DNA of 64,000 nt. It comes from Fulvia fulva. Taxonomy: Eukaryota > Ascomycota > Dothideomycetes > Mycosphaerellales > Mycosphaerellaceae. The DNA lies in assembly GCF_020509005.1 (NCBI RefSeq), contig NC_063012.1, forward strand, positions 1,302,001-1,366,000, read 5' to 3'. The notes below the pieces were generated by a model, which was not told where the DNA came from, did no database searches, and was given only the letters and a program-made list of their open reading frames with translations. Shown one piece after another: positions 11,225 through 22,201 of the stretch (position 1 is its first letter; the number at the start of each line of letters is the position of its first letter). The position numbers were made by a program, and so were the translations under genes.

Positions 11225-11927
11225 CTTTGAATATACTCCTTGATACTTATCAGCATGGCAAAAAGAACAACACACCATCCATTCAACGGTGACTCAATGG
11301 CATAGCGAGCTATCAGGGCTCTATCTGATCACAAGGTTATGCCTTCCTGAGTTGGACCATATCGCCAAAATGTCATGACGGTGTATACCGTCGGACCGAT
11401 GGTGCTTGTCGAAGTGAGCAGAAATGTATGTGAATACATACGCTCGTTCCTGATCATGAAGCTGGATCACATATGCATGTCAGTGATTGCCAAGTTACCA
11501 TCAACCTGATCCAAATCTGCCAGACTCGATTTCGATACAGATGGCAAAAAGAACATCATGTCATCCTCGCGGATCTACATCTCTATCAAAACGGCAAAAA
11601 GAACAACACACCATCCGTTCAACGGTGACCCTATACAAAAGCCATACGACCATAGCCAAGTCGTGGTCGTAGGGCAGTGCCTTCTCGTCTTGACCCACTT
11701 CACCAGAAATCTGGCTTGTAGATCATACGGTTGAGCCAATGGTGCGTTGTCTAACAGATGACGGGCAGAGGTGCATATATAGCCTCACGTAAGTCCGTCA
11801 CCAGCGCTTGAATTCGTGGCTGATGAGCCAGAGTACGCGGGCCGTGAAAATGCGTCACGCTGTTCTCGACAATCACATGCTTCCAAAAAAACCTCAACTC
11901 CTTAACCCTCCCCCGCTATTCTCCCCC
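11225..11927. repeat. Intergenic with a diverged direct repeat
   Basis: A 37-nt sequence beginning GGCAAAAAGAACAACACACC occurs at 11257-11293 and again at 11593-11629 with one mismatch, a period of 336 bp. A partial third copy (GGCAAAAAGAACATCATG) lies near 11543. The sequence between the copies is only weakly alike, so an old duplication or a short repeat family is likely. No gene is seen. Confidence 0.55.
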
Positions 11928-12608
11928 CTAATCCCCACTCAAACTCCTCTCCATCCTCCTCCTAATCTCCGCAACCGCCTCATGCCCCCTAGGTCCCACA
12001 TCGCCCCTCTTCATAGTCACCCTCTCATCCTCCCCACTTTCCACACGTTCGCAAAGCTCCTCCGGATCAAAATCCACACCGAAAGAATTCTCCGCAATTC
12101 AGGACTGTTCATGAACGCAGTGGCTTCCTCGGCAGTCTCGAAGTTGTCGACTTGAGTTTCGATTTGATTGCCGTCCGGGTCGCGGTAGTAGAGGGATGTT
12201 GTTGGGCCGTGGTTCTGGAACAAGTTAGTTAGAAGAGGGGGGTGAGAGGGGGGTGAGAGGGGGGAGGACAAGACGTACGACACACCACCCTGGCGTAATG
12301 CCTAGGGCTTGACGTTGTTCGTATGCGGTGCAGAGATCCCGCAGAGTATCGAAGCTAAAGGCGATGTGTTCGAGGCCGCAGTGCTTCTCATCGTTCTTCT
12401 CCAAACCAGGGATGTTGAGCAGAGCGATCCGATGGTGTTCATCGTCGTAGGCCAGGAAGGCGAGCATTTCGTTCTCATAGGCGGTATGAGCGCCGAGGAA
12501 ATTCTGGTAGTATGAGACCATTTTGGGGAGGTTGGAGGTGCGGATGACGATGTGGGCTAGGTTGGAAGGGGAGAGGACTTTGGAGGTTGTGCCGTTTGTT
12601 AAAGTCAT
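11928..12608 (-). CDS. VOC/glyoxalase-like dioxygenase family protein, frameshifted
   Basis: Exons run 12608-12279 and 12214 downwards, with a GT-AG intron at 12215-12278. The first exon shows a vicinal-oxygen-chelate fold: LAHIVIRTSNLPKMVSYYQN with the first metal-ligand His, then CGLEHIAF. The second has SLYYRDPDGNQIETQVDNF, the typical end of the second module with the metal-binding Glu. After NSPE the frame is lost: the open frame runs on to a stop at 12017, but the sense continuation (FGVDFDPEEL...) is one frame away and ends at a stop at 11928. Adding one base near 12097 would restore it; this is either a real mutation or a sequence error. The family includes glyoxalase I and extradiol dioxygenases; the substrate cannot be told. 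Coding sense is C-rich early and G-rich late. Confidence 0.7.
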
Positions 12609-13157
12609 GGTTGGTTGCTGTTTGTTCTGGTTTGAATTGAAGGTAAGTCTGGGCTTTCGATGAGGTGCTGTTGATATATATGTGCATACCAGCTGTCCAC
12701 GAAGTAAGCATACCAACACAGATGAAGCTGGGCCAGAAAGTTGTGCCAAGGTCGATCAAATCCTTCCGAATCTGGACATGGTTTCGCACATGTCGTGCTA
12801 CGTACGGCAGTATGTCAGCAAGTTGATCAGTAACCAGCATTGTGCTACATTGACGTTGGTACATCTCCGCAACGCGCGCGGCTGTAGGTTTGGTTGTTTA
12901 GCGGTGCTCTGGCAATAGTCAGGGCTTCCGTCATTCGAGGTATTGAGGTCTCTCGGAGGGCTCTTCGCAGTGCGTGACCGCGTAATAGTGACGATCTGCT
13001 GAAGCGGTGATTCGGACTCGAATTGCATATGATGGATTTTTCGGGCCCGGAAACTGCTACGAAAATCAGGGTATCATGAAATGGACTGTCCTCCGCCATT
13101 CTTGCTCATCCAGTCTGTCGGCATTACGAGTCGAATCATAGTCCGACTCTTCCCAAT
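12609..13157. other. Intergenic, promoter side of the VOC gene
   Basis: Holds the upstream region of the minus-strand VOC-family gene and the 3' flank of the formamidase gene. A short TATATAT run lies at 12672-12680, about 65 bp upstream of the VOC start codon, and could be part of its promoter. Nothing else was recognised. Confidence 0.3.
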
Positions 13158-14075
13158 CTATCGCATGCTGACGAATTCCTTGATCGTCCATTCAATGGCT
13201 CTCGCCACCTCGGTGCCATTGCTCCAAACTTGATCGTGTTTCCCTTTCAGCTCGATGAGTTTTCCTCTGCGATTTCCAGAATCTCCAAAGCCTTGTGATG
13301 ATAGAGCCTTCATCATGAGTTCTGGCTGGTCCCACTCTACAAGCTCATCCTCGTGAGAATGCGCTACCACTGCAAGCTTGCCATCTTGCCAGCTGCTCTT
13401 GTAGTCGGCATTTGTGGGACTCGCTGCGGCCCAGTTCGTTGCGTTTGGTCCGAAAGCGCTTTCTACAAAGTTGTGATAGATGGGCTGCTTGAGATCATCA
13501 TGATATTTCACCAACGCCGGCAGATCGTATAGGCCTTCGATCCCGAGCACGGCGAGCGGTGGCATGACATTCATCTCCAAACCATAGGTCGATTCGTACT
13601 GCGATCTCCAATAGCGTTTCATGGCCACCTGAAAGGCCAGAAAGGCTCCACAAGAGTGGCCGACCAGTATGTACCGGTCCTCAAAGCGATAGGTTTCCTG
13701 AAGATGCAGAATTGCAGACAAGACATCGTTGATATGATCGGGATGTTGAGCATTTCGGGCCGGGTCTGCCGGATTTGAGGGATTTGTCGGATGAGCTGGT
13801 GCTGGTGACAGACGGTAGTTGATTGAGGCATAGCCTCCAACATGATCCGCTATCGAGGAGTTCAGCAGTATATCCTGAGCCTTATCAAAGGTCGATGCCG
13901 TCTGCTCCGGGTCAAACCACGCGCCTCCATGTATGTAGACGATCCATATGCGGTGGCGTTTATTGTCGGTCGATCGCGGTATGCAGGTCTGGAGAGTGTT
14001 GAGATTGGAGTCGCCGCTGTATCGGATGTCCTTCCTGAACTGCGGCCATTCATCGCCGGTGGGCGTGGCAGGCAT
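13158..14075 (-). CDS. BNA7: Kynurenine formamidase
   Basis: This cytosolic hydrolase converts N-formyl-L-kynurenine to L-kynurenine and formate, the second step of tryptophan breakdown toward NAD. The 305-residue intronless frame has an alpha/beta hydrolase fold. The HGGAW motif (about residues 49-53) is the oxyanion-hole signature of this family. The nucleophile Ser lies in GHSCGA (about 139-144). Candidate acid and base are the Asp in HEDELVEWD (about 243) and the His in GKHDQVW (about 280). Length and motif order match fungal BNA7. The gene for the preceding step, indoleamine 2,3-dioxygenase, is also in this window at 45308-46753. Confidence 0.87.
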   Translation of the reverse strand: MPATPTGDEWPQFRKDIRYSGDSNLNTLQTCIPRSTDNKRHRIWIVYIHGGAWFDPEQTASTFDKAQDILLNSSIADHVGGYASINYRLSPAPAHPTNPSNPADPARNAQHPDHINDVLSAILHLQETYRFEDRYILVGHSCGAFLAFQVAMKRYWRSQYESTYGLEMNVMPPLAVLGIEGLYDLPALVKYHDDLKQPIYHNFVESAFGPNATNWAAASPTNADYKSSWQDGKLAVVAHSHEDELVEWDQPELMMKALSSQGFGDSGNRRGKLIELKGKHDQVWSNGTEVARAIEWTIKEFVSMR

Positions 14076-14872
14076 GTCTGCGTTGGCAATGCCGTCGATT
14101 CGATTCTGTGAGCTCGATGTGCCGCCTCGCCAACGCGCTGCACTGAGTCAAGGTGCAGATTTTGGCTTTGCGCGTATCTTTTGGTGGGGAGTGCAGAGAA
14201 GGAGTGTGCGATATGGGAGCAGCGCGTGGACGGGAGACGACAGAAGGATTTTGACACGAAACAGACGAAAGGGATTGGATCTAGACGGGGCCAATGCGGT
14301 ATGCCGTGGGCGTGGGCTCGTGTCTGACCTTTACGGACAACAAGACAAGCAACGGGCGCAACGCGAAAAGACAACCGTATCCGTCGTACCTTGACGCTAG
14401 GCGAAGGTTTTCATGCAAGCGTGCCTTTCCCGCCGATAAACTGCAGGTGCGTGTGGGAACATGCTGCACGCGAGCGACTGCGACAGAGACGCTCGCTGGC
14501 AGGAGATTGCTGAAATTAAATGGACGCAGACGTGGTCGGGTCTGGACTCGTCATTTCCAACGCCAGCCCTTCCCAGGATGATGCGTGCCGAGTTGAAAGA
14601 TTTATCCCTGCTGCTGAAGTGACAGGGAGCCCGAGCCCATCCACGCGTCATACGGACCAAAGCGCCCACCTCCACCAAAAAACAACACCACATCTTCAAT
14701 CGTGTTTTCTTTATCCAAAATCAGGCCCATTGCAACCAGCAAATTTATATACGTATCTGGATACATCACTGAACAAATTGTCGTGCTTGGATTGGCTATA
14801 TGTGGTGTTGTTGTCGCATGCTACCGTCGCACACTTTTCGCCTGTTTCTTGGATTGGAGAAGCTACTGCAAG
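14076..14872. other. Intergenic between divergent genes
   Basis: Contains the upstream regions of the formamidase gene (minus) and of the small HTH gene (plus). TTTATATACG at about 14744 is a possible TATA-like element about 130 bp before the ATG at 14873. No other signal was recognised. Confidence 0.3.
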
Positions 14873-15223
14873 ATGACCAAACACCTTTCAACGCCTCAAA
14901 AGAATCAGATAGTAGGAGCCTATCACTACTGCAGACTTAAGGGCATCAAGTGCTCGCAAAGAGACCTTGTTAAGACCTTCAAACCGCTCTTCGCACCCAC
15001 AAGGCATCAGGTGCGCAATGCTCTGGACACTGCAGGCTCAAGACAGCCATATCACCTTCCAGAACCTCCACCTTCCGGACCAGATCAGCTCTTATCCAAG
15101 GAGGACTTGGACCGGTGTGAACGGCTGCTTGAGAACTACCACAGCAGGGGTCAGAAGAACGCAGTAGATACACATTGTGACTATAGACGCAGCAGAATGA
15201 AGAACAAGGTGGTGTGGATGTGA
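14873..15223 (+). CDS. Small helix-turn-helix protein, transposase-DNA-binding-domain-like
   Basis: The 116-residue frame from ATG 14873 begins LSTPQKNQIVGAYHYCRLKG followed by SQRDLVKTF and HQVRNAL, which reads as a helix-turn-helix. In Dothideomycetes similar domains occur as short orphan proteins related to the N-terminal part of Tc1/mariner-like transposases. A second short helical part (LSKEDLDRCERLLENYHSRG) follows. No catalytic DDE domain is present. The frame extends upstream to 14702 with a hydrophobic stretch, which I take as untranslated leader. It may be a domesticated or degraded transposon remnant. Relationship inferred by eye. Confidence 0.45.
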   Translation: MTKHLSTPQKNQIVGAYHYCRLKGIKCSQRDLVKTFKPLFAPTRHQVRNALDTAGSRQPYHLPEPPPSGPDQLLSKEDLDRCERLLENYHSRGQKNAVDTHCDYRRSRMKNKVVWM

Positions 15224-15876
15224 ATAGAGAGATAGAACAACACCTTCAGAAATGAACATAATCCCACCAGTTGTTTTGGGCGGTTTGGTCAGTGTGGAGC
15301 GTGCCATCTTCGCATTGGGCGCTAATGGTGGGACACTGCGAGTCTGCGGCCACAGCCCACATGCACCTGCCGCCCAACGCTGTTGCGTCATCGCCTGCCT
15401 TGAAACACGAGCGCTCCTGCCTCCGCGACGTGCCTTCTTTTGGGCAAGCACGCAGCGGATAAGTGCCATCTGGCATCTGCTACCGCGCTGTACCAAGCAG
15501 CTACTGCCCTCCGCTACCTCCTACCACTACACCACATCTTGGCTGTTGCGCCATTCCGACCCGAGCAACTGCCAAACGACAGTCATACTCACCACACGAC
15601 GGCTGAGCGCGACGAGGGTTCCTTACTCACGAGCGCCTTCGAGACTTCGAGTGAGGCGCTGCTGGCCCCACCACACCCAAAGGCACCACACTTCAGGCCT
15701 CCATCTGTGATCCACTGAACCTCCATCATCATCCGCCGAAACTCACAGCCACCTACAGAACTCAAACCCTCACTTTTATCCGCCTAGCTCACCATCACCA
15801 CACAACACATCGACAACTTCTGTTTCATTGCTGCACACACTACTTCTTGCATTAATCACCACCCTCACCGCTCAAC
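15224..15876. other. Intergenic, 5' region of the DUF3824-type gene
   Basis: The last 180 bases are C/A/T-rich with repeated CACC and CATCA, a typical fungal leader before the ATG at 15877. The short frames here are not supported as genes. Confidence 0.35.
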
Positions 15877-17953
15877 ATGAGCACCTACCACGGCTACGAC
15901 GACGACTACGACGAGCCGCGGCGTTACCGCAACGTGAGTTGATCATCTTGCACCCCACCACCAATGTCTCACATACTGACTTCCGTCCCAAGGTTCGCAC
16001 CCGACCACGTGAGAGAGACGAGCCGGATTATGTCCGCGAGGAGACGTACATCGAGCGCGGCAAAGGCCCAGGACCACGCCATGGAGAGCTTGTCTACCGC
16101 GGACGAGAAGATAGCGTCGAGGACATCCCGCGTGACTTCCCACCTCCAGGCCGCAGCGGTGGTTCTCGATACAGCGCGTACGACGACCGTCGTGGCAAGA
16201 GCGTAGGCGGCGGCAGATCAAGATACTCCGACGACTATGACGACGACCGATACACCGACTATGCTGCACCAGCTGCTGCAGGTGCTGCCGGCTACGCAGC
16301 TGGACGTCGTGACCGCAGCCGCCATCGAGGACACCGCGATGATCGAGACTACGACTCGGAGTACTCTGACTCACCACCACCACGTCGCAAAGAACCAGAG
16401 CGCAAGAAGTCAGGCATTGGCGAGACACTCGAAAGCCTTGGACTAGGAGGTCTCGTTGGTGGACTCGTCGGAGGTGCCAACAAGAAAGATGGCTCTCGTG
16501 CCGGCTCTCGCGGTGGACGATCTCGTTCTCGTGCAGGCAGCCGCCGAGGTGGATACGACTCAGACGACAGTCGCAGCCGCTCTCGAGGCCCCGATGGCAA
16601 GAAGAGGACCGAGAGGAAGTGGGCACAAGCAGCTCAGGCAGCTCTCGTTGCTGGTGCAGTCGAAGCTTTCCGTTCTCGCAAGGAGCCCGGCCCATGGTCT
16701 GGAGACAAGGGCAAGCGCATCGCGACTGCAGCACTCGGAGCTGGTGGCATTGACGGTATGATTGGCCGCGACCCTGATAAGAAGACCAAGCGCCATCTTG
16801 CCGAAGCTGTCGTCGGTGGTCTTGCAGCTAGTCGTCTTGCCAATGGTGCGCGCTCCAATTCACGCGGCCGTGGTGGTCTCGACTCTCGCAGTGTCTCTCC
16901 TGACAGTCGCGCTCCACGTTCCCGCAGCCGCAGCATCATCGACCGTTTCCGAGGCCGCTCACAATCTCGAGGACGACCAGGAGAGGAAGGCGGAGGAGGC
17001 GCTGGAAACGCGTTGAAGGGTTTGGTGGGAGCTGGAGCCGTGGCTGCCGCTGGCAAGGCCATCTACGACCGTGTGCGTTCCAAGTCCCGTAAGAGGCGCT
17101 CACCCTCAAACTCTAGCGCAGACTCGTATGTGCCCTCCCGCACCCGTCAGCGAGACAGGCGTCGCTCACCGAATTCAGATACCGGCAATACTCGCCGGAC
17201 CGACGAAGCTTCAGGTCGAGAAGTCGCTCGCGGTACTAGATCGAATGCTGGGGCGGCAGCCGGCGCAGGTGCCGCTGCAAGTGCCTTGACCACGAGAGGC
17301 AACGGCGGCGGTAACGACAAATTCAATGACAACCACGTCTCCAGCGACAGTAGCAGCACAACAGATATGGAAAAGACCAGAAAACACATGCGAGGAAAAG
17401 AACTCATTACAGCGGGACTTGCGACTGTGGCAACTATTCATGCGGCACATGGTGTTTACTCAAGCATGGAAGCTCACGAGAAGCGACATCGGCTGGTGGC
17501 AGAGGGTGAAATGTCTCCTGAAGAAGCTCGAAAGAAGCAGACGAAGGCGTGGATCCAAGATGCTGCAGCTGTCGGTATTGCCGCGCTGGGTATCAAGGGC
17601 GCTTTCTCTGAGTGGAAGGAGATGAACGAGCAGAGGTATGCATTCCTGATTAGCACTCTTATCTTTCTTTTCACTCGTACTGTTTACTGACGATCGCTCC
17701 TTCCAGACGCGAAATCCAAGAACTCGAGAAGCGGAAGGCGGCACGCCGCAAGAAGCGCATCGCCCGCCAAAAGCAGGAGGAGCGAGAGAGACACGAACGA
17801 ATGATGAGCATTTTGGAGAAGAACCCCGGTCTTGCGATGGGTTACAAAATGAACCAAGAAGGCTTTGCCTTGCCTGGCGCAGGTGCTCCTCCTCCTCCTG
17901 AACTCAGCGGGAATCCTTATGCTGGTCAGAATGGTGGTTCTCAGCGATACTAG
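15877..17953 (+). CDS. RS- and glycine-rich DUF3824-type protein
   Basis: Three exons, 15877-15933, 15993-17635 and 17707-17953, give 648 residues; both introns are GT-AG. The N-terminus is YDDDYDEPRRYRN, followed by many Arg/Ser/Asp/Tyr-rich stretches (SRSRAGSRRGGYDSDDSRS) alternating with small-residue hydrophobic segments (LGLGGLVGGLVGG; ALVAGAVEAF; ALGAGGIDGMIG; LVGAGAVAAAGKAIYD). The C-terminus holds a conserved part (GKELITAGLATVATIHAAHG, WIQDAAAVGIAALGIKGAFS) and a basic coiled coil (KRKAARRKKRIARQKQEERE). This organisation matches fungal DUF3824-containing proteins of unknown role. The Gly/Ala segments resemble membrane-associating helices, but no clear transmembrane protein is implied. 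The frame open upstream to 15828 is out of phase with exon 1 and was not used. Confidence 0.75.
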
Positions 17954-18337
17954 GCGCATTCTGAGGATGTCACTGATGATTCGGCTACGGATTATGAGGA
18001 TTACCATCATCACTCGAGGAGACGAGGGAGGGGGTAAAACAGACGACAACAGCTTGATTGGTTCATCAGGACTTGAGCAAAACAGTGCATTGAGCGTGGT
18101 ATGGGGTTTTCGGTTACGATGGATGGTGATGCATGAGATACCCGTACGACTGAGCCGCAGTACTGCGCTATGAGGATCACGACGTAACGGGACATGATGA
18201 TATGTGGGCGGTACAGTGCGTCTGCTGCACTTCATCTCACTGCTGAGAGGAGGTCAGAGCGGACGGATCGAGTTCATAGGGTTCTGTATCACATGAGAAA
18301 ACACTTTGCATATTTTCCACATCCCTCCCGCCATCTC
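17954..18337. other. Intergenic between convergent genes
   Basis: Shared 3' flank of the DUF3824-type gene (plus) and the trehalase gene (minus). No gene or terminator motif was recognised. Confidence 0.35.
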
Positions 18338-20524
18338 TCAATGCTTCTCCCTCCTCCACCTGGCATCAGCCTTCCTCGCAGGCTTAACATTCCTCTTCGC
18401 CGTTCTGCTCCTCCTCGCCCCTCCATCGCCATTCCCATCATCACTCCCATCCCCTCCCTCCTCCAGCTCCCTCTCGCAAACCGGCACCGTCAAATTCCCA
18501 CCAAACAGATCCCCAACCCAGAGTAACACCCCATTAGTCCACCCAAACCCCGTCTGAACCGTATACTCCCCACCTCCACCAAACGCCGTCACATCGGTGC
18601 TATCATACTTCTCAAAGATGGCACCGTCGAAATCATTATCTGGCTCGATATTCTCCAATGTAGGTAGAGACGAAGTAGATCCGCCCGTTTCGCGCCATGT
18701 ACAGAACGCACTATCGAGATACCTTTGTGCGATCTCCAAGGCGAGATCCTGCGTAGCGATGTACGAAGGATCCTCTTCGCCGAAAGTAGGCGGCGTGTTC
18801 AAGAGTCCGGCGATGAGAATGTATGTCAGCGGAGGCCAGACATTCGGTTCGTCCCACTGTTGCTCTGTCTCGAGGTTCGTAGCGGCGGGAACACCGGGGA
18901 AGCGGGAGAGTTCATTGATGATGGGTTCGAAGGCGTGGAGGATTGCGGAGGGGTTGTTTTTGAGGTAAGGTGGTGCGGCGCCGGTCCAGAAGGGGTAGAA
19001 TTGGGCTATGTGCGTGAAATGTTGCTGGCCTGCTGGGGCGTTGAAGGTTTCGTTAATGGAGGCGTTGGCGGAGGTGGTTATGAAGGTTTGACGACGGGAG
19101 GAGGTGAGGTTGTAGTCGTAGTAGGACCATTGATCTTGGTCCCACATTATGGCGGCCATGGCTTCGCTGCGGGTGTTGGCGAGGGTGGTCCAGGCTGAGG
19201 CTGCTGAGGAGTTGCCGGTGAGGGTGTGGAAGTTTGCGATGGCGATTTCGTTGGCGTAGAGGATGCTGTTGAGGTCGACGGGGATGATGTTGGCTGTGTT
19301 GAGGCTGCGGAGGGGGAAGTAGACGTCTTCGATGGCGTCTGAGGGGTTGCTGATCCAGCGGGAGGTGTAGTCCCAGCCGCTTTCTGCGCCGCTTGCTAGG
19401 TCGCTGTAGAGCTGGGCGATCTGGCTTTCGTTCAGCTCCGTTGCTGGATAGATGATGCCGGATTCGGCGTAGTAGGATGTGTTGGTTGCTGTGTGATAGT
19501 CCTCGGTGTAGCTTTCTGGTCGAGGCTGATTGTTCTCCACGGCGTATCGGTTGAGTGTATATGTAGTCCCATCGACTTCTACGTCTACGGATCTGTTGGT
19601 GGTCCAGAAGCTGTACTCTCGCTCGAGCGTAGGTAGCAGCTGCCCTAGTACTGAAGTGTCGTTGGTGTACTCGACGTAAGCTTCAACCATCAATGCCAGA
19701 ACAGGAGGCTGACTGCGGTTCAGGTAGTACTGCCTGGCACCATTCGGCACGAAGCCAAAGCGATTGACTAGGTCAGCGAAGTTTTCGATGGTGTTCAAGG
19801 CGATCTCTGTGAAAGATCCTTGCGTGCGCAGCAGGCCTAAGTGTCGAAGGATTGTCAGTTCATGGTCTATGGTGTCGGCCAGCAGCTCCGTGGTGGTGTT
19901 TAGCTATTGCAGCGCACGTGGGCGCGCTCCTGATCTTTTCTCAAGCTCATCGCGATTTCATTGCCTCCTGCCAGCGCCACACTTACCTAGCAAGATCCAG
20001 TAGCTGTCCCAGTAGTAAGGTTCTCTAAATCGCCCTCCAGCCACAACAAAGGTCCGATTGAGCGGTATGAACGAGCTGACGCACTCAGTGCAATTGTCGG
20101 TGTCGCCAGCATATTCTCTCGTCAGCTCTGGCCAGATGTCGATCACGATTTCCAAGAACTCGCGAATGTCCGTGTTGTTGACGTTCTCCCGGAACGTAGC
20201 ATTGGTCTGAAGCGATTCCGGATCAACTTCCCTCAACTCACTGCCAGCTTCTCCAAAGTACGTGCTGAGGAAGTCGTTCAATTCGGTGTTGTTAGACAGT
20301 GGTTTCGACAGTTCGCCGAAAGCTGCGATGACTTCGTCCAGCGGTCGAATCGTCGGCAAGTCCACATAAGTCTTACTGTCCTCGAAGGCTCCAGCCAGCT
20401 GAATCTCTCGTAGTATCTCGCCCTGGCAATATAGCGGCGACTCGCAGGGCGCGGTGACTGAACCGTTAGTCCATAGGGCTGTCACGAACGGTATAGAGGC
20501 CGCCAGCAGTGTCCAAGAAGCCAT
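18338..20524 (-). CDS. Secreted alpha,alpha-trehalase, GH37
   Basis: The enzyme splits trehalose into two glucose molecules. Exons are 20524-19987 and 19836-18338, giving 678 residues. The 150-nt intron has a GTAAGT donor and the acceptor CACTTAG. Splicing yields YWDSYWILLGLLRTQGSF, which is the normal family reading. A signal peptide is clear (MASWTLLAASIPFVTALW). Trehalase signature 1 is GGRFREPYYWDSYW (about 163-176) and signature 2 is QWDEPNVWPP. FGFVPNGARQYYLNRSQPP is also strongly conserved. Several N-x-S/T sites fit a secreted or cell-wall enzyme. The absence of an N-terminal regulatory region with phosphorylation sites argues against the cytosolic neutral trehalase. The C-terminus is basic and low complexity (RRSRTAKRNVKPARKADARW). 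Confidence 0.85.
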
Positions 20525-22201
20525 CCTGATGGCTGTAAAAACAACAACGCTCAAGAAACAAAATGCTCCGCTCAAACAATACAACGACTTCCAAACTCGG
20601 TCAGTGCAACAACGTGCAATGCCCACAAAATCGTTCTGGAACAAGACCGGGATCTGCGCTGTGTCTCCTACCTCAACACTGGGGCTCAACGGGTATCTTG
20701 CACCTCATGCGGGCAGCGTTTGGACACAGCATCGTATATATGCTGTATGGGTACCAACCACGCTTAGGCTGATGTTCTCCTCTTTCAATGCCGCTCGCCT
20801 CCGACATCATATGGCTGACCGGTGCAGCGTTCGCGAGTCTTGGCTGAGCGTCATGGTTGGCATTGGGCTTGGGTTGGTCGTGCAGAGGATGCTGGGCATG
20901 AGCAGCACCCTCGCCTATGTACGTAACGACATCATTTTGACACCGATGCGGCCTCTCGGGTCACGATGTCCGCGGATGCGAAGTGAACCTTCCAATTATT
21001 GTTTGCATGTTTCTGTTCTTGCCATGGCGCTGCTGGAGAGCGGAGTCGGTCGGATCCAGCTTGAAACTCTGCCACGCGACGACGTGGTTCACGGCAAGGA
21101 CATGCCATTGATGTTGCTGACGACTATCTTATTACCACCGATATCATGTTCGGCCGAGGACAACGTGGTCGGTGTTGATGTTTTCGTGAAGTAGGAGGTA
21201 GCCCACTCCATCCACAACTCCTAGCAGAACACAACGAGGTATTTCTTACAGGAAATGCAACCACTGAAGAGTACCGGCCGATGATGCAGCTTCAAGGGCG
21301 GTAGCAGCAGGAAGAGAAGAGCAGCGATAGAGCCTCGTGAAGGCGAGCCATGTTCCCTATTGTTGAGATACAGGACACAGGCAAAGCCATTCCCTGGAGC
21401 ACCACACATGCTTCACGCTGCAGGAAGACCTATTGTGCTGCCAACAACAAGCATCGTCCTTCGAAGAGGACCTATGTTCTCGTAGCGCAGGCCATCACGT
21501 TTGAGATCTCGCAAGCTGGGATGAGGTACATGACCTTTCGTGTCGAGGTTCATGGCGCGCCCTCAAATTGGCTCCAGGCATGTGTGTAGCCGCCTGACAC
21601 AGCGGCTTGGAAATATTGATACAACGGCCTTGGTTCTTTGCTCAAGAACGGCATGGGAACATTCCGATGCCCTTGACTATCTCTACGAGGCTTAAGCAGT
21701 CGCGTTAAGCAGTCTCGTCGGAGCCCAATGTGAGTTTCACGCTTCGAGGACTTAATCGACGTCTTCCACAAAGCGGCGGTTTCTTATTTGAAGTGTAGTC
21801 CGTCCACAAAGACAGTTCTACATTCGACCACAATTTTCTTAACGTACGCATCCCTTGCTTCCTGCTAAGCCTCTCGTTGTGGCCTCTGTTGATCTATTGT
21901 TTGGCAACTGCCAACAGCAGGGCCGCGGCCTCGAAGCAAACTGAACGATAACGATAGATGTTAGTGAGCTCGGTTTCTCCAGCACGGTCACAAGCGGGCC
22001 ACACGGTCGTTCATCGGCTTTGACGTGCGATGTATACACACGGTCGATTGTACACTTGGCCTTTAGGGGTCATCTGCATTCACCTCGCGACTTTGGGCGA
22101 AGCTCGGGCCGCGCGGAGGGGCTGTTAAACCCGCACAGGTCCTCGGCCGGATGCTTCCTTTGTCTTGCTTTCTCACACAGCTAACGGATACCATCGCCAA
22201 C
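20525..22201. other. Long intergenic region, no gene seen
   Basis: A 246-codon open frame (20454-21194, plus) overlaps the trehalase start antisense and has no motif, so I treat it as chance. The rest has only short frames. The region separates divergent genes and must hold both promoters. TATATATG near 20737 lies too far from either start to assign. Confidence 0.4.

Noticed and set aside
15943..16734. 263-codon minus-strand frame
   Set aside because: It is a shadow of the RS-rich protein on the other strand; its Cys/His/Arg richness comes from the repetitive codons of that gene.
16634..17062. 142-codon minus-strand frame with many R and P
   Set aside because: Mirror image of Arg/Ser codons in the DUF3824-type gene.
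20454..21194. 246-codon open frame on the plus strand
   Set aside because: It starts antisense to the trehalase exon, has no motif and an irregular composition; length alone is not enough.
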